Shown: piece by piece, positions 46,560 to 53,481 of the stretch | Numbering within the stretch: position 1 is the stretch's first letter | Layout of the letters: each line of letters opens with the position of its first letter | Origin: Candidatus Rifleibacteriota bacterium | GTDB lineage: Bacteria > Muiribacteriota > Ozemobacteria > Ozemobacterales > Ozemobacteraceae | Length of the DNA stretch: 64,000 nt | Assembly (NCBI GenBank): GCA_015233155.1 | Contig: JADFYG010000001.1 | Span: forward strand, 186,001-250,000 | Reading direction: 5' to 3' | Position numbers and translations under genes: made by a program | The notes under the pieces: generated by a model | Seen by the model: the letters and a program-made list of their open reading frames with translations, nothing else | Database searches by the model: none | What the model was told of the DNA's origin: nothing

Positions 46560-46764
46560 TGAACGAGAAAAACAAGCACCTCATTGGTTCGATCCTGACG
46601 TAATCGATGCCGCGATACGCCGAGCTGTTCGCGAAGCCCTCGCTGATCACAAACGCGCCGGCAATCCTGTCGCCGTCTGGCAAGACGGCCGTGTAGTCAT
46701 CGTCCCGCCGCATAAGATCCCGGACTTCGACCAGGAACCTGACCCCACTCCCAATCACGAATAG
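46552..46764 (+). CDS. Small partner of the zeta-type toxin (putative antitoxin)
   Basis: 70 residues from a GTG that overlaps the toxin gene by 8 bp. The sequence runs AIRRAVREALADHKRAGNPV, then AVWQDGRVVIVPPHKI. I recall very similar small proteins beside zeta-like P-loop kinases in many genomes. It has no DNA-binding fold that I can see; a neutralising role is inferred from position. Confidence 0.65.
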   Translation: MADEREKQAPHWFDPDVIDAAIRRAVREALADHKRAGNPVAVWQDGRVVIVPPHKIPDFDQEPDPTPNHE

Positions 46765-46860
46765 GGAATCCCAGCGACCAGGAAACCACACTACCGATCT
46801 GAGAAAAGCCATCACGGGCGAGCATCCTCATGTTGACATCGCCACCCCCGATTGTTGAAC

Positions 46861-47007
46861 TCAGGAATTCCGCAGTTCGCATTTCTCTCCGGACTGGGGG
46901 AACCAGCCGCGCAAATGGCCAATCTCGTCTGTCACTTCATCAAAATCTGTTCTCTCTATCCGAAGCAGTTTCGCGGCTTTATCTATGGAAAATTCAGTCG
47001 TTTTCAT
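46861..47007 (-). pseudogene. 5' fragment of the TPR gene (copy B)
   Basis: From the ATG at 47007 the first 25 codons (ending ERTDFDEV) match the TPR gene at 45046 with the same ribosome-binding site. At 46934 the match ends and the frame continues through unrelated sequence to 46861. It is a truncated copy left by the duplication. Confidence 0.7.
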
Positions 47008-47304
47008 TGATTCGCTCCTTGTTTCAAAATAGAAGTCAGGCAAGAATCGCATGAATCAGGAGTCGCTCTTATTCAAAATTCATACCCATCCGAAAACTGC
47101 ACTATCGCCTTTTTCTCCAACCGGGTGTCGGACCATTGTTTTCAAAGTAAATCATCGTAATATCGCCATCTGCAGGCGGGGCTGGCGGCATTCCAGGTAC
47201 AATAAGCTGCCTCAGGATATCGAAGAGTGAATAGTGCTCGAACAGGTCCAGCTGGATGATGGATTCGACGTGCTTCGTCCCGGAAACGTATTTAAATGGT
47301 ATTT
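46934..47304. repeat. Copy B, block 1 of the duplicated segment
   Basis: Direct repeat of 44973-45342 (offset about 1961 bp). It holds the TPR gene start and the 3' end of the 244-residue protein gene. Confidence 0.85.
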
Positions 47305-47836
47305 CGACCATAGTGTAGTTGTAACCGCAACTCGGATTAGTATCTCTGAGCGTAATTTGTATAAACAGGTTGTAGTCCCTCTCGGCCTGTTCCTTGTCCA
47401 GGTAGGCCGTGTGCGGATAAAGGTATGTTCCGTCACCGTGATATGACTCGTAGAGGTCTTCAAACAAGATCAAATAGAACGTCCTCATCTCATCCGGATG
47501 CTCTGTCAGGAATGGTCGCGTGTCAGGCCAGGTCTCAGCCAGAGGTATTTTTTGCGTTGGGTCGAAGGGAGGCGATGGTGGCAGTGGCGGGAGCTCCGGT
47601 GCCTGATCCGGCGGGGAAGGAATTCCCCGGGCAGCGAGAGTGTCGGGTGTGATGGGGTCGGCGCGGAATGTGCCGAAGGCCATCTGATGGAACTGGTCCC
47701 ATTCACGGCTTCCGTGCTGGAAGAATGTCCATTCGTCGGTACTCCACCGAAAGACTCCCTTTGTCCCCCATTCGCCGACGAACGCAACGATCACGTCGTC
47801 ATGGGTCTCAAACAGTTTGATTGGCTGATTATTCAT
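47102..47836 (-). CDS. Uncharacterised 244-residue accessory protein
   Basis: No family recognised. The start has GAAGGAG at good spacing and overlaps the preceding small gene by ATGA. The N-terminal part (FETHDDVIVAFVGEWGTKGV, then WSTDEWTFFQ) is followed by a Pro-rich linker (about 75-100), then an acidic and aromatic C-terminal half (TFYLILFEDLYESYHGDGTY, IIQLDLFEHYSLFDILRQ). No signal peptide or TM. In the reconstructed ancestral order it lies upstream of the TPR, VWA and cREC genes. Its tail survives as a remnant at 45141-45342. Confidence 0.7.
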   Translation of the reverse strand: MNNQPIKLFETHDDVIVAFVGEWGTKGVFRWSTDEWTFFQHGSREWDQFHQMAFGTFRADPITPDTLAARGIPSPPDQAPELPPLPPSPPFDPTQKIPLAETWPDTRPFLTEHPDEMRTFYLILFEDLYESYHGDGTYLYPHTAYLDKEQAERDYNLFIQITLRDTNPSCGYNYTMVEIPFKYVSGTKHVESIIQLDLFEHYSLFDILRQLIVPGMPPAPPADGDITMIYFENNGPTPGWRKRR

Positions 47837-48021
47837 GACATATCTCCTTCTCCTTCACTCGTTATCGATTTCTTGTTTGACTTCCTTGTCGATTTTGTCT
47901 GTTTATTTCGTCTTGCTTTTCGTTTTGCTTGCGGTCTTGCTTTCAGGACTTTTTGGAAACTTTCATCTGACACTTTTTTTGAATGCACAGTTATTGTTTG
48001 ACGATCGGGGCCCGGTATCAT
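47833..48021 (-). CDS. Small, very basic protein (62 residues)
   Basis: Begins at an ATG with AAGG five bases upstream and ends in a 4-nt ATGA overlap with the next gene, which supports a real gene. The sequence is dominated by Lys, Arg, Ser and Thr (KARPQAKRKARRNKQTKST). It has no recognisable fold; nucleic-acid or acidic-partner binding would fit its charge. The repeat at 48030-48301 forms its leader. Confidence 0.45.
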   Translation of the reverse strand: MIPGPDRQTITVHSKKVSDESFQKVLKARPQAKRKARRNKQTKSTRKSNKKSITSEGEGDMS

Positions 48022-48029
48022 ATAAACCT

Positions 48030-48301
48030 TTTGCTAGCGCTTGTCGTTTGATGTCAGCAGTTTTCAACGTTCTGGAAAAATCTCCGCAGCCCCGTCACAG
48101 GGGCTGTGGCTTGGCTGCGGAGTGAAAGGAAGGGGATTGCATCGCCTTCATAATTACATAAACCTGGGGAAATCGAGAGAAGAAACATCTTTTTTTGGCA
48201 TTCTTTATTGGGTCGACTCTGGCCGCCCTTTGGTATCTCAACCCCTTGGAAATTGAAGCCAATAAGGCCATGTCCATCGGGATCCGTTGCCCAAATTCAG
48301 A
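48030..48301. repeat. Copy B, block 2: structured leader-like repeat
   Basis: Direct repeat of 45348-45620. It contains a 10-bp perfect inverted repeat (48082-48091 with 48113-48122) and a competing inner hairpin (48087-48093 with 48100-48106); both cannot form at once. In copy A the outer stem keeps pairing through a G-U change. On the minus strand it is the 5' leader of the 62- and 244-residue genes. Confidence 0.7.
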
Positions 48302-48391
48302 GAGTGGTATTTTTCCTGAGAGGAGTGCTGATCCAAATTTCAGAAATATTATATTACGAAATGCCCTCACACTCTGAAATTATTCCCCGAG

Positions 48392-48417
48392 GTATCTGAG
48401 CAAAAGAGCTCAGATGC
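48392..48417 (-). terminator. Hairpin 3' of the DUF2442-HTH gene
   Basis: ATCTGAGC (48394-48401) pairs with GCTCAGAT (48408-48415) around a 6-nt loop, just after the DUF2442-HTH stop. There is no U-tract, so termination is uncertain. Confidence 0.4.
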
Positions 48418-48426
48418 CGCATGGCC

Positions 48427-48900
48427 TTACGCCGCCTTTTTCCGGTGTTTAATATTGTGTTTCTGCTGGCATTCCCATCCTATGCAAGCCAGCCAGACGT
48501 GTCGAGGAATGGGTTTTTGCGCCGTTCTGTAATAGCTCACCATACGGCGACTCATCCCCAGGACTTCAGAAGCGGTTGTCAGCGATAAATTGTGATTTCG
48601 CATCCATGCGTCCAGCATCTCGTGACTTGGCTCTCCTGCTTGTTCCTTTGCCCACGCATAAACGTTATCTTCTCCGAATTCAGAGTCTATCCATTCGATT
48701 GAACCTCCCCATTCGGCAATGTGAACAGTTTTGAAAACCACGGGATCAAGAATGGAACTTAGAGCCTGATGTTTTCGTATGCGACTTTCGACATCCACGA
48801 TCAAGGTTTCTCCGGTCGTCCAGGTAGTTGAAAGCCGGTAAGGCTCAAGAGCCTCAACTGCCGTGAGCTTCGGGAAAAAATACTGATTCATTCGTGCCAT
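48427..48900 (-). CDS. DUF2442 protein with C-terminal HTH
   Basis: 157 residues. The start at 48900 has GGAGGA at 9-nt spacing; in-frame codons further upstream sit inside the DUF4160 fragment. The N-terminal half follows the DUF2442 pattern (YRLSTTWTTGETLIVDVESR, ILDPVVFKTVHIAEWGGSIE). The C-terminal half is a Cro/XRE-type HTH (LTTASEVLGMSRRMVSYYRT). DUF2442 genes are usually paired with DUF4160 and are thought to be toxin-antitoxin-like. Here the DUF4160 partner upstream is broken. Confidence 0.82.
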   Translation of the reverse strand: MARMNQYFFPKLTAVEALEPYRLSTTWTTGETLIVDVESRIRKHQALSSILDPVVFKTVHIAEWGGSIEWIDSEFGEDNVYAWAKEQAGEPSHEMLDAWMRNHNLSLTTASEVLGMSRRMVSYYRTAQKPIPRHVWLACIGWECQQKHNIKHRKKAA

Positions 48901-49013
48901 TTTTTCCATTCCTCCATCAGGAAACTTCTGTTTTTCGCAATCCATTCGAGTGCCTCAGCCATTTCCCGCACCGAAACCGGACCAATCATTTTCCCATTTT
49001 CAATTTCAACCAT
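48888..49013 (-). pseudogene. C-terminal fragment of a DUF4160 protein
   Basis: 41 codons from the ATG at 49013 encode the typical DUF4160 tail (IENGKMIGPVSVREMAEALE, then WIAKNRSFLMEEWKKWH). The N-terminal half of the domain is absent; the 3' end of the methyltransferase-HNH-S24 gene occupies its place. It overlaps the DUF2442 gene by 13 bp, keeping the usual gene order. Confidence 0.7.
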
Positions 49014-51327
49014 GTTGTCCCGATTCCCCGGAAACCTTCCCAATAAAAATACCAAGAATGGGAAACGCCATTTCATATTTTGGAATTGATATGGGCTTGT
49101 ATTCTGGGTTATCTGATTCGAAAAGCCAGTTTTCTGACTGAGCTCGAAACCGCTTTATGGCGTATTCGCCGGTGTCAGAACCCGCAGAGAAACTTGCCGC
49201 CAGAACTATTTCACCATCTTTCCCGGGTGAGCGATGGTATTCGAAAACAAGAAGTTCACCAATCTGGAAAAGCGGTTCCATGGAGCCACCAGCGACTCGA
49301 ACGACAAAACGCCTGGGCCGGCACATTCCTGACGGCACTTCTATCCATTCAAGATCGTCATTATGATCCAGGTTTCCGGTTTGGAACCCATCGAAAAAAG
49401 GGCCCGCAGCCACGTCGGCAACCAGCGGCAGGAATTGTTCGAAAGCCTGGGATGCGACTTCCGAATACCGGAAAATACGAGCGGGTATTTTGGGTAGGCT
49501 GGCTTTATCCGATTTTAGCGATGCTAAATGGGTAAAAGAAGGCGGTTCAACAGTTTCAGCTTCATCAGACAAATTCACCGATTCCATATCAATATCAATG
49601 GGCGACTGACCAAATTGCCACCGCTCAACCCCACGCTGAAGAGCAACGAGTTCAACCACCTCATACAACGAAGCCAGCGCCTGCTTTTCCCAGGCGTCTC
49701 TCTTAAACCGGCCGCCCAGAAGAGTGCGGTTCATTTCAGATTGGAATCGCTGCGGATAAGCTTTCATTGCCGATTGCCAATAATACACCACACGCTCCTC
49801 ACTGGAACAAAGAGTCGCGCGGCTGACCATCTTGTCACGCTTGCGGTTGTTCACCTTCGGGGATGCTGGAAGTAGGTTCCACAGATCATTGTTGTGCCAC
49901 AAAGAAAATGGAATGACATGATCAACATCAAAACGCTTATGACTCAGCGTCTGATTGCTCCAGACGCAACTCAAATTTGGCAACCCGGTATAAATAGCCT
50001 TGATCTCGCTAACACTTCGTTCGGTTTCAGGGCAGATAATCAAACACGCCAGAATGTCAGAAATCGCGATCGTCTTTTTGGCAAACTCATAACTCAGCTC
50101 GGCCCAGCGAAGAATGATCGCTTGTTCAATCCAGTGTCCGATGAGGATCATTTCCCGCCAAAGACTGGCTGGAAAATATATTCGCCCGAAAGTAGAAAGC
50201 AAATCGATCGGCGCTACAAATCGCTTAGGGTTGCGCCAATGTTGATGTTCAAAAACTTTTCCACCATTCCGCATCGCCCCACCGGAATAGACAATCGGCC
50301 CTTTGATGATGGTCAGGGAAATCTCGTTCAACACCTGGGTTAACAGCGTTGCTTGCTGCTCAGATAGCTTTCCGTTTTGGTAAGCGGCGTGAAAGGCATC
50401 AAATCCGCCAACATTTTTGAAAAGGCCGATTAACTGCTCAAGAGAAGAGCGAAATGCCAACGATTTGGCCCGAATGCCATAATGCAATTCCGGCAGAGAG
50501 AAACTCGCTTCGAAAATCGGCCAGTAATAATACAACCACTTTTCTGTGACCAAACCCAGAGGCAAACTGACCCGATCATCAGAGTGCCATTGAACGTGCT
50601 GATATGCAGTCTGAGCTATTTCGCACAAACCCCGGAGAAGGGCCAGCTTATAAGTTGTTCTTTTGTTGTCACGGTTAATGATCGATTCAATCTGATCAAT
50701 CGGTCGGACACCCAGATCCCCATCAAAAGCCAATACCAGGGTATTCCATATAAAATCCCGGTTCAACCCGTCCGAGTTTTGGTCCTTTGCAAGCAGGCGA
50801 AAGCCTATTCGCTCAAACAATAATTGAACTTCTGCCGGCTCGCGGTTTACAAATAATCGCGCATCACTCGAATCGGCCGGGCGACCAGTGCAGAATGAAC
50901 AAACAAAAATCCCTTTATCGCTGAGTAAAGTTCTGATTTGACAGGCAAAATGGAAAAGTTCCTGATCGGGGACATGCATGAGAACAGCGACCGCAACCAC
51001 GGCATCAAATCGCCGCGTCAGCAATTCATGCTTTTCCGGCAAGGGAAAGCCCGCGTTTATAAACTCCGGTCCGGGAGTATCGCATGATGTCGCTTCCTGC
51101 GCCCGGGTTATCATCTCGGCGCTGGCATCGGTGGCAGTAACGCAACAGCCCAGCGATTGCATAAAACGAGCGTCCCGACCTGACCCACAGCCGATCTCAA
51201 GAATGGTCATTCCGGAATTTAACCGGCGCCGCAATATTTGCTGCAAATGCGCGACATCCGCGCCCTGGTAACGCTCAACCAGGAGCGAAGCATTCTGTTC
51301 GTAGTAATTAAGTGTGTTTAAATCCAT
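49006..51327 (-). CDS. Methyltransferase - HNH endonuclease - LexA-like S24 fusion protein
   Basis: 773 residues from the ATG at 51327 (a TTG seven codons earlier is less likely). Residues about 35-165 are a class I SAM methyltransferase (TILEIGCGSGRDARFMQSLG, DAVVAVAVLMHVPD) without a DNA-methylase (D/N/S)PPY motif. A helical middle domain (TTYKLALLRGLCEIAQ, then VTEKWLYYYWPIFE) resembles that of defence-type HNH proteins. The HNH core is FDVDHVIPFSLWHNNDLWNL plus NNRKRDKM (D469, H470, N484). The C-terminus is an S24 domain: LPLVADVAAGPF with a LexA-like Ala641-Gly642 cleavage site, VAGGSMEP (Ser682) and GEYAIKRF (Lys725). No HTH. Probable self-cleaving, damage-sensing nuclease; function inferred. 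Confidence 0.9.
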   Translation of the reverse strand: MDLNTLNYYEQNASLLVERYQGADVAHLQQILRRRLNSGMTILEIGCGSGRDARFMQSLGCCVTATDASAEMITRAQEATSCDTPGPEFINAGFPLPEKHELLTRRFDAVVAVAVLMHVPDQELFHFACQIRTLLSDKGIFVCSFCTGRPADSSDARLFVNREPAEVQLLFERIGFRLLAKDQNSDGLNRDFIWNTLVLAFDGDLGVRPIDQIESIINRDNKRTTYKLALLRGLCEIAQTAYQHVQWHSDDRVSLPLGLVTEKWLYYYWPIFEASFSLPELHYGIRAKSLAFRSSLEQLIGLFKNVGGFDAFHAAYQNGKLSEQQATLLTQVLNEISLTIIKGPIVYSGGAMRNGGKVFEHQHWRNPKRFVAPIDLLSTFGRIYFPASLWREMILIGHWIEQAIILRWAELSYEFAKKTIAISDILACLIICPETERSVSEIKAIYTGLPNLSCVWSNQTLSHKRFDVDHVIPFSLWHNNDLWNLLPASPKVNNRKRDKMVSRATLCSSEERVVYYWQSAMKAYPQRFQSEMNRTLLGGRFKRDAWEKQALASLYEVVELVALQRGVERWQFGQSPIDIDMESVNLSDEAETVEPPSFTHLASLKSDKASLPKIPARIFRYSEVASQAFEQFLPLVADVAAGPFFDGFQTGNLDHNDDLEWIEVPSGMCRPRRFVVRVAGGSMEPLFQIGELLVFEYHRSPGKDGEIVLAASFSAGSDTGEYAIKRFRAQSENWLFESDNPEYKPISIPKYEMAFPILGIFIGKVSGESGQHG

Positions 51328-51521
51328 GCAATAGCAATTTGCACTCAACTTCGTGCGCGAGTATTTGCCTTCTCCCGCTGTCAGCTGATTATTTCAAATT
51401 AGTTGAGGTATTCTGATCATGGCGGTACCTCCTGAAAATAGCCCGAGATTCTACTGTCACTCATACTGAAGCGAATGTTTTGGCGCAGAATAGCGGCTTT
51501 TTCCAGGGTTTGTAAATTGGT

Positions 51522-52295
51522 TCAGGCATTTTCATTGGAGTGGAAACCTAGCAAACGCGCAGTTTCAGCATTGTCCTTGGGATGGAAGCCCAACAGGCGC
51601 TCAGTTTCAGCCAGATCGAACACTCCGTGCTCGTTTCGGCTGACTGCGAATGCAGCCAGAAAATCGGTCTCGACTTCCAGGGCGCGACTGAAGGCTTCCA
51701 CCAGATCTCTATGGCTGCAGTAAACCGCCCGCATATACCCCCCCCAATATTTCGAAGGATCATCATCAGGGACCGTCCATCCGATCCTCAGAGCAACAAA
51801 GGAGACTCCGAGATAGGACAGATGACGGCCCACGGATTCCCCATAAACCTTGGACTCGCCATACAGGCATTCCGGGGTTGGGGGACGGTCTAGCGTAATA
51901 AGTGGTTCCGATCGATTCCGGAGAACCTTCCCGATGTCTCCCTCATGATAGAAATTTGAACTGGCAAACACAATTCGGCGTACTCCGGCCCGACGGGCTT
52001 CCTCGCAGGTCAGACTGAAGGCAAGAAAGTTATTTTGCATCGTCGAGGCGCGGGGAGCCCCAGGACTCGGGTCGCCCACAAGGTGAATCAGGGAATCCAA
52101 GCCCTCGAAGGCTCCGGTTAAAGCTTGCCGATCCGCGCAGTTCAACACCTTCACCTTGGCACCGTCAGGGTGCGATGCCAAGGGTTGCCGGTCGAACAAT
52201 GTGAGATCATAGTTCGCCGCAAGCCCCCTGACCAGTGTCGTGCCGACATTACCACCCGCCCCAGTTATACCGACCTGCCTGCGCGTATTGCTCAT
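51522..52295 (-). CDS. NAD-dependent epimerase/dehydratase (uronate dehydrogenase-like)
   Basis: Extended short-chain dehydrogenase: Rossmann motif VGITGAGGNVGTTLVRGL, LIHLVGDPSP, IVFASSNFYHEG and active-site LYGESKVYGE (Tyr and Lys). The family order resembles uronate dehydrogenases; the substrate is not certain. AGAGAGG precedes the ATG at 52295. The last 30 residues hold a near-duplicate unit (AETERLLGFHPKDN and AETARLLGFHSNEN), an odd tail. 257 residues. A single gene flanked by long intergenic stretches. Confidence 0.85.
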   Translation of the reverse strand: MSNTRRQVGITGAGGNVGTTLVRGLAANYDLTLFDRQPLASHPDGAKVKVLNCADRQALTGAFEGLDSLIHLVGDPSPGAPRASTMQNNFLAFSLTCEEARRAGVRRIVFASSNFYHEGDIGKVLRNRSEPLITLDRPPTPECLYGESKVYGESVGRHLSYLGVSFVALRIGWTVPDDDPSKYWGGYMRAVYCSHRDLVEAFSRALEVETDFLAAFAVSRNEHGVFDLAETERLLGFHPKDNAETARLLGFHSNENA

Positions 52296-52779
52296 CTTTG
52301 CCTCTCTCTTAATAATTTTTTTTCCCACTGGAACTTCATGCTCTTTTTGTAATAGCCCAGAAAGAGGATATAACGCAAGTCGGCATGACACGGGGTAGGG
52401 CCATTTAATTCTCACCAGGGCGTAACCGCCGAAGCTGTGAAAAAATGGCCCTTCGAGAAAATCAGGTTAGCATTATTTATGAAAACAAGGTCAGGGAAGT
52501 TCGCGGAAGGACAGTAGCGAAGCTGTCCGAAATGGTCTGAGACCGAACCCGAAGTCTTGTCAGCAACCATTAATGACGAAAAGGGTCTGTGGATGCCTTT
52601 GATAACGGCGATTTAGCCGATGGCCAAACGACGAGTAATTTCTCATTTTTTTCACTCATAACAAAAACTCCCAGTAACAAAAACTCCCCCTTGTCATTCA
52701 TAACCGGGGTTGGTATCCTGAAACCGAAAATACAAGGTTTTTTGCACAATGAAAATTCCTGAAAAAGAGGAGTCTTACG
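52296..52779. other. Intergenic region upstream of the CHAT operon
   Basis: 484 bp without a credible gene. Its right end carries 14-bp direct repeats and a promoter, listed separately. The part at 52440-52640 holds nothing that I recognise. Confidence 0.45.
52659..52719 (+). promoter_or_regulatory. Promoter with upstream 14-bp direct repeats for the FecR-cyclase-CHAT-rhomboid operon
   Basis: TTGTCA (52691-52696) and TATCCT (52714-52719) are separated by 17 bp, a good sigma-70-type promoter about 60 bp before the first gene. Directly upstream, TAACAAAAACTCCC occurs at 52659-52672 and 52675-52688 (16-bp period), placed like an activator site next to the -35 box. Confidence 0.55.
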
Positions 52780-53460
52780 ATGAGAATATCGCTCACAAAA
52801 AAAGTGGTTTTGTCGTTTTTGATTTGCTGCTGTTGCCTCATGCTAACAAGCGCTCAAGCGGACGAAAAAGATAATGCCGTTTTTAAAGTCATAAAAATAG
52901 ATGGAGGCGTTCTCCATCTCATTGACGGGAAAGATCCGGTTCCGGTTAAAACAGGAGAGGAAATTTCCGGGGGAAAATTGGTTACCCTCGAAGATGGAAC
53001 TGTTAAATTCACCTTTCCAGGTGGAAAAGAGAGCGTTCTGGAAAGTAATTCCATGATGGAATTAGTAAAAGGGGTTGATTCCGTAGCCGATGCCTGTGCG
53101 GCTGTTGGAGCGGTTCGGGAGCCAACCCTGGTCTTCCTGCAACCTGATGGAAAGAAGAAACTTGCTGCCGCAAAACCTTTTCAGATGATCATCGGGATCA
53201 ATATGAACTCAGAACATTTCAGGAATATCGCTACGCTTTCCATCAAACTGGTGAGTGATGAAGACAGTTCCGGAAAGACCATTGCACAGCTTTCCCTTCC
53301 CAAAGAAGTGAAGACTCCATCCGATAAGCCCTGGTACCGATCTTATAAGGTTGAGGTCGTTCAGAAAATCAAAGCCGGGGACTACGAATGCGTCATAGAG
53401 ACAGTTGAGAATCCTGTTGGAAAAAAGGTTAAGCCTTCGCTTCCGCTTACCTTCGAATAG
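52780..53460 (+). CDS. Secreted FecR-like protein
   Basis: 226 residues. A signal peptide (VVLSFLICCCCLMLTSAQA) precedes a FecR-like beta domain (about 35-90: GGVLHLIDGKDPVPVKTGEE, LVTLEDGTVKFTFPGGKE). A second beta domain follows (FQMIIGINMNSEHFRN, IATLSIKLVSDED), perhaps Ig-like. AGAGGAG lies at good spacing. First gene of a four-gene unit; in other bacteria FecR-domain proteins are often next to CHASE2 and CHAT genes. Likely the exported ligand sensor or partner of the CHASE2 protein. Confidence 0.7.
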   Translation: MRISLTKKVVLSFLICCCCLMLTSAQADEKDNAVFKVIKIDGGVLHLIDGKDPVPVKTGEEISGGKLVTLEDGTVKFTFPGGKESVLESNSMMELVKGVDSVADACAAVGAVREPTLVFLQPDGKKKLAAAKPFQMIIGINMNSEHFRNIATLSIKLVSDEDSSGKTIAQLSLPKEVKTPSDKPWYRSYKVEVVQKIKAGDYECVIETVENPVGKKVKPSLPLTFE

Positions 53461-53481
53461 TTTTATACACAGGATTTTCTG

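Noticed and set aside
44973-48301. Insertion sequence explaining the duplicated blocks
   Set aside because: There is no transposase gene and no terminal inverted repeats; the blocks contain pieces of ordinary operon genes.
49006-51327. Classical restriction-modification enzyme
   Set aside because: The methyltransferase part lacks a DNA-methylase (D/N/S)PPY motif and any target-recognition domain; it looks like a small-molecule or protein methylase fold.
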